Source: Eurosta solidaginis (lineage: Eukaryota; Arthropoda; Insecta; Diptera; Tephritidae). From it: a DNA stretch of 64,000 nt. The position numbers and the translations under genes are program-made. Position 1 is the stretch's first letter; each line of letters opens with the position of its first letter. Shown piece by piece: positions 36,161 to 47,990 of this stretch. The notes under the pieces were generated by a model. The model saw nothing but the letters and a program-made list of their open reading frames with translations. It was not told the origin of the DNA and ran no database searches. The stretch lies in NCBI RefSeq assembly GCF_040869045.1, contig NC_090322.1, positions 167,848,672 through 167,912,671 of the forward strand. Reading direction: 5' to 3'.

Positions 36161-37499
36161 ACTATATAACATTTCTAGAGCCTGAAAAATTATATCCCTT
36201 GTAAAAAAATTCGGAAAAGTAATTTATCGGAAATGAACTGTACAATTGAAATACACGCTGAGTATATAATGTTCAGTTACACCCGATCTTAGACATCCTT
36301 ATTTGTTTTTTATACTCAGTTAGAGCTCACAGAGTATATTAACTTTGATTGGATAACGGTTGGTTGTACAGGTATAAACGAATCGAGATAGATATAGACT
36401 TCCATATATCAAAATCATCAGTATCGAAAAAAAATTCGATTGAGCCATGTCCGTCCGTCCGTCCGTCCGTCTGTCCGTTAACACGATAACTTGAGTAAAT
36501 TTTTAAGGTATCTTGTTGAAATTTGGTATGTAGGTTCTTGGGCACTCATCTCAGATCGCTATTTAAGAGGAACGATATCGGACAATAACCACGTCCACTT
36601 TTTCGATATCGAAAATTTCGAAAAATCGAAAAAGTGCGATAATTCATTACCAAATACGGATTAAGCGCTGAAACTTGGTACATGAGTTGAACTTATGGCG
36701 CAGAATAGAAAACTAGTAAAATTTTGGACAATGGGCGTGGCACCGCCCACTTTTAAAAGAAGGTAATTTAGAAGTTTTGCAAGCTGTAATTTGGCAGTTG
36801 TTGAAGATATCATGATGAAATTTGGCAGGAACGTTCCTCTTATTACTATATGTCTGCTTAATAAAAATTAGCAAAATCGGAGAACGACCACGCCCACTTT
36901 TAAAAAAAAAATTTTTTTAATTGAAATTTTAAAAGAAAAGTTAATATCTTTACAGTATATAAGTAAATTATGTAAACATTCAACCCCAGTAATGATATGT
37001 TGCAACAAAATACAAAAGTAAAAGAAAATTTTAAAATGGGCGTGGCTCCGCCCTTTTTCATTTAATTAGTCTAGGATACTTTTAATACCATAAGTCGAAC
37101 AAATATTTACCGATCCTTGTGAAATTTGGTATAGGCTTAGATTCCAGGATGATAACTGTTTTTTGTGAAAAAGGGGGAAATCGGTTGAAGCCACGCCCAG
37201 TTTTTATACACAGTCGACCGTCTGTCCTTCCGCTCGGCCGTTAACACGATAACTTGAGCAAAAATCGATATATCTTCAGTTCACGTACTTATCTGAACTC
37301 ACTTTGTATTGGTGTAAAAAATGGCCGAAATCCGACTATGGCCACGCCCACTTTTTCGATATCGAAAATTACGAAAAATGAAAAAAATGCCATAATTATA
37401 TACCAAATACGAAAAAAAGGGATGAAACATGGTAGTTGTATTGGTCTATTGACGCAAAATATAACTTTAGAAAAAAACTTGGTAAAATGGGTGTGACAC

Positions 37500-39059
37500 C
37501 TAGGGCCACTCCCTTTTAAAAACCTCATTAATACCTTTAATTTGATACCCATATCATAAAAACAAATTCTAGAGTCACCCCTGGTCCACCTTTATGGCGA
37601 TATCTTGAAAAGGCGTCCGCCTATAGAACTAAGGCCCACGCCCTTTTAAAATACTCATTAACACCTTTCATTTGATATCCATATCGTAAAAACAAATTCT
37701 AGAGTCACCCCTGGTCCACCTTTATGGCGATATCTTGAAAAGGCGTCCGCCTATAGAACTAAGGCCCACTCCTTTTTAAAATACTCAATAACACCTTTCA
37801 TTTGATACCCATATCGTACAAAAAAATTCTAGAGTCACCCCTGGCCCACCTTTATGGCGAAAAAAGGGATGAAACCTGGTAGTTGTATTGGTCTATTGAC
37901 GCAAAATATAACTTTAGAAAAAAACTTGGTAAAATGGGTGTGACACCTACCATATTAAGTAGAAGAAAATGAAAAAGTTTTGCAGGGCGAAATAAAGCCC
38001 TTGGAATCTTGGAAGGAATACTGTTCGTGGTATTACATATATAAATAAATTAGCGGTACCCGACAGATGGTGTTCTGGATCACCCTGGTCCACATTTTGG
38101 TCGATATCTCGAACACGCCTTCACATATACAACTAAGGGCCACTCCATTTTAAAACCTTCATGAATACCTTTAATTTGATACCCATATCGTACAAACACA
38201 TTCTAGAGTCACCCCTGGTCCACGTTTATGGCGATATCTCGAAAAGGCGTGCATCTATAGAACGCCCTTTTAAAATACTCATTAACACCTTTCATTTGAT
38301 ACCCATATGGTACAAACAAATTCTAGAGTCACCCCTGGTCCACCTTTATGGCGATATCTTGAAAAGGCGTCCGCCTATAGAACTAAGGCCCACGCCCTTT
38401 TAAAATACTCATTAACACCTTTCATTTGATACCCATATCGTAAACATAAACTCTAGAGTCATCCCTGGTCCACCTTTATGGCGATATCTTGAAAAGGCGT
38501 CCACCTATAGAACTAAGGCCCAGTCCTTTTTAAAATACGCATTAACACCTTTCATTTGATACCCATATCGTACAAAAAAATTCTAGAGTCACCCCTGGCC
38601 CACCTTTATGGCGATATCTCGAAAAGGCATCCACCTATAGAACTAAGGCCCACTCCCTTTTAAAATACTCATTAACACCTTTCATTTGATACCCATATCG
38701 TAAAAACAAATTCTAGAGTCACCCCTGGTCCACCTTTATGGCGATATCTTGAAAAGGCGTCCACCTATAGAACTAAGGCCCACTCCTTTTTAAAATACTC
38801 ATTAACACCTTTAATTTGATACCCGTATCGTACAAACAAATTCTAGAGTCACCCCTGGTCCACGTTTATGGCGATATCTCGAAAAGGCGTCCACATATAG
38901 AACTAAGGCCCACTCCTTTTTAAAATACTCATTAACACCTTTCATTTGATACCCATATCGTACAAAAAAATTCTAGAGTCACCCCTGGCCCACCTTTATG
39001 GCGATATCTCGAAAAGGCATCCACCTATAGAACTAAGGCCCACTCCCTTTTAAAATACT
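37500..39059 (-). repeat. ~130-bp minisatellite of copy F, left of the BEL element
   Basis: Units carry TACTCATTAACACCTTTCAT, TTGATACCCATATCGTAC, TCTAGAGTCACCCCTGG and GGCGATATCTTGAAAAGGCG. The array is interrupted by a core segment at about 37858-38160. Units are less uniform than those right of the BEL element. Confidence 0.9.
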
Positions 39060-39651
39060 TGGTGGGGCACAAAAGCCTTTTTTAATGCCCTTCGATGAAA
39101 TGAAAAGAACGACCTTTCATTTGCAATATTGAAAATGTTTATTACTTAAAACCACGGTTATATACGTGTGATCATATCAAGAGTTGGACTGTAATTGCTA
39201 CAAAAGGTAAAGAATGTGAGTAGGAAGAAGAAATTAGTTGTTTGTACACTTGTGTGTATGTACGTATGCATGTACATATGTAGAAACGTAGCCAGCTATA
39301 ACTTTCAAGTTGACCTAGCGGGACATTATTAGTAAATGTAAGTGATTCTTGTTGGGCCCAAATGGCATGATTTTTATTTTTTATGTGGAGGCGAGGTGGA
39401 TGTCACGCGCAAGAGGGTGCTGTGGGTGCATTTGACGGTGGCGATGAAAGAGTGCAATTGGAACTCCATTCCAAGAGAGCGAGTGCGAGATGATAACGAA
39501 TATGTGAGAATTTGTGGGTGATGGTGTAGATGGTCGACCAACGATGAAAATGGGTGTGACAATAGCGACGACATTAAAGTGTGAAAATTGTAGCGATTAT
39601 ACCATGTGGCAAATTATATTGTTTTATTACGAAAAACCTTGCGCTCGAACA
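39060..39651 (-). repeat. BEL/Pao 3' LTR
   Basis: 592 bp, same length as 45050-45641. On the minus strand it starts TGTTCGAGCGCAAGG and ends GCCCCACCA. The short frame 39374-39574 occurs identically in both LTRs and is not a gene. Confidence 0.95.
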
Positions 39652-39665
39652 TCCTCCCCCCCTTG
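39652..39665 (-). promoter_or_regulatory. Polypurine tract of the BEL element
   Basis: On the minus strand AAGGGGGGGAGGA directly precedes the 3' LTR, the expected position of the plus-strand primer. Confidence 0.85.
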
Positions 39666-39727
39666 AAAGTATTGCTTTCAATAGATTAGTCCTGTTCTGA
39701 TGGGGGTTCAATTGGCAGCTTACAAAT

Positions 39728-41269
39728 CTAGGAAATAGCTCGCTTGTGAGTTCCATCTGCAGTCTTTATTACACCGACTCTTACCATTCCGTCATCACCT
39801 GCAATGGTATCGATGACGCGCCCCAATGGCCATTTTAATGGTGGGGTGTTCTCATCCTTAATTAGAACCAAATCATTTTTTCTTAAGTTGGTTCGAACTG
39901 TTTGCCATTTCGTTCGCACTTGCAGCTCCTTTAAATATTCAGCTTGCCATCGCCTCCAAAATTGTTGCTGTAAGGCCTGAACAACTTGATACCTTTTTAG
40001 TTTGCCCATATTAATGTGTAATAATGATGGCTCTGGGATAGCGGTAAGACTTCGACCAACCAAGAAATGTGCTGGAGTTAAGGCACGAAGATCATCTGGG
40101 CTAGTTGACAATGGCGTGAGAGGCCTACTGTTGATCATAGCTTCGGCTTGACAGCAAACCGTATTTAGCTCATCGTAGTTTAAAATATTTGTTCCGACGG
40201 TACGCCGTAGGTAGAATTTTGCCTGCTTCACAGCACTTTCCCATAGCCCTCCGAAATGCGGTGAGCGGGGGGGAATAAACCTCCAGCTTATTCCTTCTTT
40301 AACCATGAAGTCCTCAACTGTATTGATGTGCTGTTGCGATTTGAACGATGCCAGCATTTCGCTAAGTTCACGATTCGCCCCTACGAAGTTTGTGGCATTA
40401 TCGGAAAAAATAGTATGGCATTTGCCACGACGGGCGATAAAGCGTTTTAAAGCAGCTATGAATGCCATGGTTGTCAAGTCAGGAACTAGCTCCATGTGCA
40501 CTGCCTTTGTTGTAAAACATATGAACACAGCGATGTATACCTTAACGGGAGCCTTACCTCGTATTTGCTGTGTGATGAGGAATGGGCCGCAATAATCAAT
40601 CCCTCGTATTGCAAATGGATATGATTGTTCAACTCTCTCTCGTGGAAGTGCTCCCATTACTTGTTCCTGAAGATTTGGCTTATTGCGGTAGCATAAAATG
40701 CAGTGGTGTACTACGCGCCTTATTACGCTCCGAGCGTTTATGATCCAGTAATTTTCTCTTATAATGCTGAGTAACGTTTGGCACCCAGCATGTAAATTAC
40801 GACGATGAAGGTGTTCGACGATGGTGCGAGTGAATGGATGTGACTTTGGTAGTACAATGGGGTGCTTAGAATTGAATGAAAGCGAAGAATTGGAAATTCT
40901 CCCCCCAACACGAATTATATGGTTGTGTAGAAATGGTGAAAGTTGCTTTAAACTAGAACGCGGACTTATGCTCCCTTTCTGCAGCGCTTTGTATTCGTTA
41001 GGAAAAGAACGATGCTGCATGTAGCGAAGAATTGACATTAAGGCACCTTCCAGTTCTGGTGTAGTGATTGGGCCAGACCCAACTGGAATTTTTCGAAGTT
41101 TGTTGATGAACCGTTTTACGTAAGCGAATACTCGAAGAAGCTTGAAATAATTATTAACGAACTTGTGATCAGCGATGATATCTTCAGCTGGCGTTACTAC
41201 AAGTGTGTGATGTTGCTTTCGTTCTTCTGGCATGTTGATGATAGCCTTCAGTGGACTAAACGGCCACTG
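39728..41269 (-). CDS. BEL/Pao integrase region of pol
   Basis: It stays in the same frame as the upstream polyprotein, separated only by the amber codon at 41270-41272. The first methionine after it is at 41233 (501 residues from there; numbering below uses that). The zinc-binding H-H-C-C module is H141/H148/C178/C181 (LHRRNLHAG, VVHHCILC). The integrase core has D213 (RGIDYCGPF), D278 (IFSDNATNFVG) and E332 (FGGLWESAVK). The C-terminal part (about 385-501, HFLVGRSLTAIPEP, KNDLVLIKDENTPPLKWPLG) is the usual domain following integrase in BEL/Pao. The enzyme inserts element cDNA into chromosomes. All catalytic residues are present; whether it is made depends on the amber codon upstream. Confidence 0.93.
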   Translation of the reverse strand, partial: QWPFSPLKAIINMPEERKQHHTLVVTPAEDIIADHKFVNNYFKLLRVFAYVKRFINKLRKIPVGSGPITTPELEGALMSILRYMQHRSFPNEYKALQKGSISPRSSLKQLSPFLHNHIIRVGGRISNSSLSFNSKHPIVLPKSHPFTRTIVEHLHRRNLHAGCQTLLSIIRENYWIINARSVIRRVVHHCILCYRNKPNLQEQVMGALPRERVEQSYPFAIRGIDYCGPFLITQQIRGKAPVKVYIAVFICFTTKAVHMELVPDLTTMAFIAALKRFIARRGKCHTIFSDNATNFVGANRELSEMLASFKSQQHINTVEDFMVKEGISWRFIPPRSPHFGGLWESAVKQAKFYLRRTVGTNILNYDELNTVCCQAEAMINSRPLTPLSTSPDDLRALTPAHFLVGRSLTAIPEPSLLHINMGKLKRYQVVQALQQQFWRRWQAEYLKELQVRTKWQTVRTNLRKNDLVLIKDENTPPLKWPLGRVIDTIAGDDGMVRVGVIKTADGTHKRAIS

Positions 41270-44200
41270 CTATTCTTGTAGTTGAATAAATTTAGGTCCG
41301 TGAAACCAAAACTGATTGTTTATAAGATTGTTCACTGTGACCCCTCGCGAAACCAAGTCAGCGGGATTTTCGGAAGAGGATACATGACGCCACGTATAAT
41401 TTGAAGTGAGCTGCTGGATCTTGGCTACCCTATTAGCTACAAATGTAGCCCAACGCGATGGTTCACCCTGTAGCCACCATAGAACTATGGTGGAATCAGA
41501 CCAGCAGTAAACGTTGCATGCGGTTACATTGAGAGTGGTTACCAATGATTCCAGTTGTTCTGCTAAAAGGAGCGCCGCACATAACTCTAATTTTGGCAAG
41601 GTTGTCTCCTTGGTGGGCGCCACTCTTGACTTGGCAGCTATTAGGGATGATTGTGTGGATCCATAAGCGTTAGATACAGCATAGATACAAGCCCCGTAGG
41701 CCTTGATGCTCGCATCTGCAAAGGCATGTAAAACAGTATTAGAATCAAAGGGTACGAACCTTGGTACATGGATTTTTTCGATGAAGGTGAGTTGATTACA
41801 TATTTCTTCCCATTGTGTTTGGACGGTCAAAGGTACACTTTCGTCCCAAGTTAGACGCAATTTCCACAAATCCTGCATCATGATTTTACAAGGGACGATG
41901 ATGGGGTTTATGAGGCCCAGTGGGTCGAAGAAGCTGGCTATTTGCGATAGTATCGTGCGCTTACTGGCCTTCGAAGCGCGCTTATGAGGTGTATATGAGA
42001 AAAGGAAGCAATCAGTCGTGGGCGACCACCTTAATCCTAAGGTTTTAATGTAGTCTATATTATCAACTTCTATTACTGGCTCCTTGTCGGTGTCTAGTAT
42101 GTCGTCGATAATGCTCTGATGATTTGCTGCAAATTTTCGAAGAGGAAATCCACCCTTCGCAAGTAAATAGATGACTTCTCGCTTTACAGTTTTGACTTCT
42201 TCGATGGTGGCACCTCCTGTCATCAGATTGTCTACATAAAAGTCCCGAAGCGTTACAGCCGCTCCAATTGGGTGGGTTGACATATTGTCAAAGGCCAATT
42301 GTTGGAGACATCTCACTGCCAAAAAGGGAGCACAGCTGGTCCCGTATGTTACCGTTTTCAGCTGATAGGTGGTTACTGGTTCAGTCGAAGAGTTTCGCCA
42401 TAGTATGCATTGCCACTTCGCATCTCTTTCATCAACAATAATTTGCCGATACATTTTAGTAATGTCGGCCATAAAAACATAACGATGTGTGCGGAAGCGA
42501 AGCAGAATTGTAAATATACTGTCTTGTATTGTTGGGCCTACTCGCAGAATTTGATTGAGAGCGACTCCGTTTGCTGTACGGCAAGAGGCGTCGAACACTA
42601 CACGCAACCTTGTAGTTGAACTGTCTTCTTTGCTAACGCAGTGGTGAGGGATGTACGTACCTACCTTAATTGCCGCATCGTTGGATGAGACCGCGACCAT
42701 ATGCCCTAAATCGATGTACTCTTGCATGAATTTCTTATATTCAACCTCAAACGGACTATTTGTCAACATTCGTTTTTCCACCGACAGAAATCGACGATGA
42801 GCGATGTCGTAAGATGGCCCTAAATTACTAGGGCTCATGGAAAAAGGAAGACGCACAATAAATTTGTTCGTGTCGAGACATCGTGTTGTTGTTTTCGTGA
42901 AGTAGTTTTCGCACTCTTGCTCCTCAATGGTGGGCGTTGTTAATTTATTATTATATTTGTCTTCCAATTTCCAAAACCTTTCTAAAAGAGCGTCTAATGT
43001 AGGTTGCGTAGGAACAATGAACGAGGTAGAGCTTGTTGTATTTGATGGAGACGGTGAAACTAACGACGATGAAGCTGTTAACGAAGATGATGTGACTGTC
43101 ACTGGCATGCATAATGACATGGCTGACGATGATGACGCCTTTGAAGGTGCGGACGACGATGAATGTGTTATGGCTCCAGCTACAATCCAACCCAGCTGCG
43201 TTTTCTGTAGCGTCGGCATCTGATTACTTAGTTTTATTTGGCCCACAGAGAGCATGTCATAAAACAAGCCAGCTCCAATAAGAATGTCAATGGGTCCAGG
43301 ATTATTAAATTGGGGGTCCGCAAGATTGATATTTTTGGGAATCTCCCATGTGTTAATATTAAAGCGCTGTTGTGGCTGGTTTGACGAAATAGATGGCAAG
43401 ACCACGGCCTCTAATATTGCAGAAAAACCAGAATGCAATGATTCAAATTTAAATGTTACGATGTTGTGCGCCCTTGTACAAACCGTACCAATTCCACTTA
43501 TTTCCAGATTTGCTTTGGTGCGGGGAAGCTTGAGTATTTGAGCCATGTGCTCTGTCAGGAAATTTAGCTGAGAGGCTGAATCAAGCAGTGCTCGCGCAGT
43601 TACAGTAGTATAGTGCAAGTTGTTCAGCTGAACTAAAGCTGTGGCCAGAATAACGTCGCTATTAAAGTCGTGAATGTGAAGGGTAGTTGCAGATGGATTC
43701 GTCACTTCGTTTGTTGGTAGGTGACGATGCAACAGTGTGTGGTGACTGACCTTACAGTATTGACATCTTTTGGAGGATGGACAGTTGCTTGAGGAGTGGT
43801 TTGCGCCCAAGCAATTTAGACAGAGATGCTTTCGCTTCGCAAGTAAGAAACGCGCCATATGATCGAGCGCCATGAATTTGCTGCAGTTAAACGCGTTGTG
43901 ACTCGTTTGCTCGTCGCACAGGTTGCACTTGTTGGGTTGACTTGATATAAGACTGGTGTGTGATTTCAGTGCTTGTTGATTTCTTGAAGACGATAAAGGT
44001 GTTCCCTTTGCTGATGTATGTGAGGGAGTTCGGCTGGCTTCGATGATATTGAAACTCTGACAGCGACGCTCTAGAAATCTAGCTAGATCGTCCCAAGAAG
44101 GCATTTTAAATGACGCAGTTGTATTGCTCCATTTTGTAGCAACTTCGTCTTCCCACTTGGTTTGAGTGGTTTCGTCAAGCTTGGCCGTAAGCATATATAG

Positions 44201-44989
44201 AACTATGCCATCCGCTATCTGTGGGGTTGATGCTAATGATTGCATTGCACGTAGGCTGCCGTTGACAGTATCGATAAATTCTCGAAGAGTGGAGGATGAT
44301 GGCTTCGTAACACGTTGAATTTCGAAAATTCTCCTCAAATGTGATTGAAATATTAAACGTTTGTTGTCATACCGTGCAGTGAGTAGCTCGATAGCCTTGC
44401 GATAATTGACGGCTGTAACCTCCAAGGCCTGCACCAGACGGGCCGCCTTATCGGTTAAGCATGATCGAAGATATTGAAATTTTTCGATCTCTGATAATTC
44501 ATTATTGGTGTGAACGAGTACTGAAAACATATCGGAAAAGTCTAACCAGTCTGCATGTAAGCCAGAAAATTTTGGTAATTGCAGCTTTGGTAGATGGGAC
44601 TTTGAATGTGATGTTGACGGTAAGATACGGGTGCTACTTAATGTTTCAGGTTCAGCAGCACGAAGAAGAGCGAGCCGTTCCATAATGGCTGATTTAACAA
44701 CAAAATACGCTGTTTCGCACGTGTTGCGATGCGCACCTTCTAACTCGGATTCATCCAGTTCTTCTAAGTGAGACTGAATCGCTTCGAAATTATCAAGTTG
44801 GCGCTATAAAATTTCGAGTTTGACCTTGAGCATCGACTCAGGCATTGTATTTAACTCCGCTAAATTCGCTCGAGAATTTTCCATGCGTTCCAACATAAGT
44901 TCTCGCTGGCGAACCTTAACGCGGATGTTGTTCGACACAGCTGGCCGTGGTGGCGTTGATTCGTCATCTCCATCTCCGTGTTCCGACAT
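41270..44989 (-). CDS. BEL/Pao gag-protease-RT-RNase H polyprotein, one internal amber codon
   Basis: The start ATG is at 44989 (MSEHGDGDDESTPPRP). Codon 62 is TAG (44804-44806), and the same frame then runs to TAG at 41270-41272. Numbering from the next ATG (44683, 1137 residues): a gag domain of the DUF1759 type about 30-215 (LPKLQLPKFSG, FQYLRSCL), Cys-His knuckles 253-320 (CNLC, CLNCLGANHSSSNC), retropepsin-like protease with ALLDSASQ at 366-372, reverse transcriptase about 660-830 (FMADITKM, D740; the active box at 816-819 is YVDN rather than YVDD), the A17-type region about 885-965 (SFFDPLGLINPII), and RNase H with D990, E1033, D1063 and D1109. The amber codon and the altered RT box suggest an impaired copy. 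Confidence 0.93.
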
Positions 44990-45029
44990 TGTTAAAACTT
45001 TATTTTCAATGATGAGCCGGTATTTAGTA

Positions 45030-45045
45030 TCCGGCTCGAAGGACC
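45030..45045 (-). promoter_or_regulatory. tRNA primer-binding site (tRNA-Tyr-like)
   Basis: On the minus strand GGTCCTTCGAGCCGGA lies five bases inside the 5' LTR. It is complementary to a tRNA 3' end of the form TCCGGCTCGAAGGACC(A), which matches insect tRNA-Tyr as I know it. Confidence 0.8.
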
Positions 45046-45049
45046 TTTT

Positions 45050-45641
45050 TGGTGGGGCACAAAAGCCTTTTTTAATGCCCTTCGATGAAATGAAAAGAAC
45101 GACCTTTCATTTGCAATATTGAAAATGTTTATTACTTAAAACCACGGTTATATACGTGTGATCATATCAAGAGTTGGACTGTAATTGTTACAAAAGGTAA
45201 AGAATGTGAGTAGGAAGAAGAAATTAGTTGTTTGTACACTTGTGTGTATGTACGTATGCATGTACATATGTAGAAACGTAGCCAGCTATAACTTTCAAGT
45301 TGACCTAGCGGGACATTATTAGTAAATGTAAGTGATTCTTGTTGGGCCCAAATGGCATGATTTTTATTTTTTATGTGGAGGCGAGGTGGATGTCACGCGC
45401 AAGAGGGTGCTGTGGGTGCATTTGACGGTGGCGATGAAAGAGTGCAATTGGAACTCCATTCCAAGAGAGCGAGTGCGAGATGATAACGAATATGTGAGAA
45501 TTTGTGGGTGATGGTGTAGATGGTCGACCAACGATGAAAATGGGTGTGACAATAGCGACGACATTAAAGTGTGAAAATTGTAGCGATTATACCATGTGGC
45601 AAATTATATTGTTTTATTACGAAAAACCTTGCGCTCGAACA
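45050..45641 (-). repeat. BEL/Pao 5' LTR
   Basis: 592 bp, one mismatch to the 3' LTR. It should hold the promoter and polyadenylation signals; I did not identify a clear TATA box. Confidence 0.95.
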
Positions 45642-47990
45642 ATACTCATTAACACCTTTCATTTGATACCCATATCGTACAAAAAAATTCTAGTCACCCC
45701 TGGCCCACCTTTATGGCGATATCTTGAAAAGGCGTCCACCTATAGAACTAAGGCCCACTCCTTTTTAAAATACTCATTAACACCTTTCATTTGATACCCA
45801 TATCGTACAAAAAAATTCTAGAGTCACCCCTGACCCACCTTTATGGCGATATCTCGAAAAGGCATCCACCTATAGAACTAAGGCCCACTCCCTTTTAAAA
45901 TACTCATTAACACCTTTCATTTGATACCCATATCGTACAAAAAAATTCTAGAGTCACCCCTGGCCCACCTTTATGGCGATATCTCGAAAAGGCATCCACC
46001 TATAGAACTAAGGCCCACTCCCTTTTAAAATACTCATTAACACCTTTCATTTGATACCCATATCGTACAAAAAAATTCTAGAGTCACCCCTGGCCCACCT
46101 TTATGGCGATATCTCGAAAAGGCATCCACCTATAGAACTAAGGCCCACTCCCTTTTAAAATACTCATTAACACCTTTCATTTGATACCCATATCGTACAA
46201 AAAAATTCTAGAGTCACCCCTGGCCCACCTTTATGGCGATATCTCGAAAAGGCATCCACCTATAGAACTAAGGCCCACTCCCTTTTAAAATACTTATTAA
46301 CACCTTTCATTTGATACCCATATCGTACAAAAAAGTTCTAGAGTCACCCCTGGCCCACCTTTATGGCGATATCTCGAAAAGGCATCCACCTATAGAACTA
46401 AGGCCCACTCCCTTTTAAAATACTCATTAACACCTTTCATTTGATACCCATATAGTTCAAACAAATTCTAGAGTCACCCCTGGTCCACCTTTATGGCGAT
46501 ATTTCGAAAAGGCGTCCACATATAGAACTAAGGCCCACGCCCTCTTAAAATATTCATTAACACCTTTCATTTGATACTCATATCGTACAAACAAATTCTA
46601 GAGTCATCCCTGGTCCATCTTTATGGCGATATCCCGAAAAGGCGTCCATCTATAGAACTTAGGCCCACGCCCTTTTAAAATACTCATTAATACCTTTCAT
46701 TTGATACCCATATCGTACAAAATAAATTCTAGAGTCACCCCTGGTCCACCTTTATGGCGATATCTCGAAAAGGCGTCCACCTATAGAACTTAGGCCCACT
46801 CCTTTTTAAAATACTCATTAACACCTTTCATTTGATACCCATATCGTACAAAATAAATTCTAGAGTCACCCCTGGTCCACCTTTATGGCGATATCTCGAA
46901 AAGGCGTCCACCTATAGAACTAAGGCCCACTCCCTTTTAAAATACTCATTAACACCTTTCATTTGATACCCATATCGTACAAAAAAATTCTAGAGTCACC
47001 CCTGGCCCACCTTTATGGCGATATCTCGAAAAGGCATCCACCTATAGAACTAAGGCCCACTCCCTTTTAAAATACTCATTAACACCTTTCATTTGATACC
47101 CATATCGTACAAAAAAATTCTAGAGTCACCCCTGGCCCACCTTTATGGCGATATCTCGAAAAGGCATCCACCTATAGAACTAAGGCCCACTCCCTTTTAA
47201 AATACTCATTAACACCTTTCATTTGATACCCATATCGTACAAAAAAATTCTAGAGTCACCCCTGGCCCACCTTTATGGCGATATCTCGAAAAGGCATCCA
47301 CCTATAGAACTAAGGCCCACTCCCTTTTAAAATACTTATTAACACCTTTCATTTGATACCCATATCGTACAAAAAAGTTCTAGAGTCACCCCTGGCCCAC
47401 CTTTATGGCGATATCTCGAAAAGGCATCCACCTATAGAACTAAGGCCCACTCCCTTTTAAAATACTCATTAACACCTTTCATTTGATACCCATATCGTAC
47501 AAAAAAATTCTAGAGTCACCCCTGGCCCACCTTTATGGCGATATCTCGAAAAGGCATCCACCTATAGAACTAAGGCCCACTCCCTTTTAAAATACTTATT
47601 AACACCTTTCATTTGATACCCATATCGTACAAAAAAGTTCTAGAGTCACCCCTGGCCCACCTTTATGGCGATATCTCGAAAAGGCATCCACCTATAGAAC
47701 TAAGGCCCACTCCCTTTTAAAATACTCATTAACACCTTTCATTTGATACCCATATAGTTCAAACAAATTCTAGAGTCACCCCTGGTCCACCTTTATGGCG
47801 ATATTTCGAAAAGGCGTCCACATATAGAACTAAGGCCCACGCCCTCTTAAAATATTCATTAACACCTTTCATTTGATACTCATATCGTACAAAGAAATTC
47901 TAGTCAGGCCTGGTCCACCTTTATGGCGATATCCCTAAATGGCGTCCATCTATAGAACTATGGCCCACTTCCATTTGATACACATGTCAT
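45642..47990 (-). repeat. ~130-bp minisatellite of copy F, homogenised part
   Basis: About 18 units with 130-bp spacing (GAGTCACCCC at 45951, 46081, 46211) and very few differences. Variant units show a longer pattern: TATAGTTC occurs at 46451 and again at 47753, with the same neighbouring variants (GATATTTCG, GCCCTCTTAA), so a block of ten units (1,302 bp) is itself duplicated. Two units have one extra base (AAATAAATTC). The outermost unit near 47900 is diverged, like the first unit of other copies. Confidence 0.93.

Larger units (their letters stand above)
33366..36305 (-). mobile_element. HINE-L copy E, interrupted by a LOA element
   Basis: The right end lies at 33366 (TATACTCAG, with GATTGGATAACGGTTGATTG), then the core with TTTTTCGATATCGAAAA near 33664-33680. 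Homology breaks at ~34355 and the left end reappears at 36160-36305 (CTGAGTATATAATGTTCAG, CACCCGATCTTAGACATCCT). Its interior near 34310-34350 resembles copy D. LOA copy 2 (34356-36160) fills the gap. No minisatellite units remain. Confidence 0.7.
39060..45641 (-). mobile_element. BEL/Pao LTR retrotransposon, complete, very young insertion
   Basis: 6,582 bp, bounded on the minus strand by TG...CA. The two LTRs are 592 bp each and differ at one position by eye (39198 C, 45188 T). The five-base target duplication ATACT is at 39055-39059 and 45642-45646, the size usual for BEL/Pao. On the minus strand: 5' LTR, tRNA primer site, gag-protease-RT-RNase H-integrase in one frame broken by two amber codons, purine tract, 3' LTR. 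It sits inside the minisatellite of HINE-L copy F. BEL/Pao elements move by reverse transcription in virus-like particles. No envelope-like frame is seen. Confidence 0.96.

Noticed and set aside
39374..39574. 66-codon frame present identically at 45364-45564
   Set aside because: Both lie in the LTRs, which are near-identical copies, so conservation says nothing about coding.
40305..43541. Plus-strand frames of 60-98 codons across the BEL element
   Set aside because: They lie antisense to the gag-pol frame and have no domain; shadows of the real frame.
45642..47990. Regular repeats that could suggest a CRISPR-like array
   Set aside because: Units are contiguous 130-bp tandem repeats without unique spacers, in a eukaryotic transposon.
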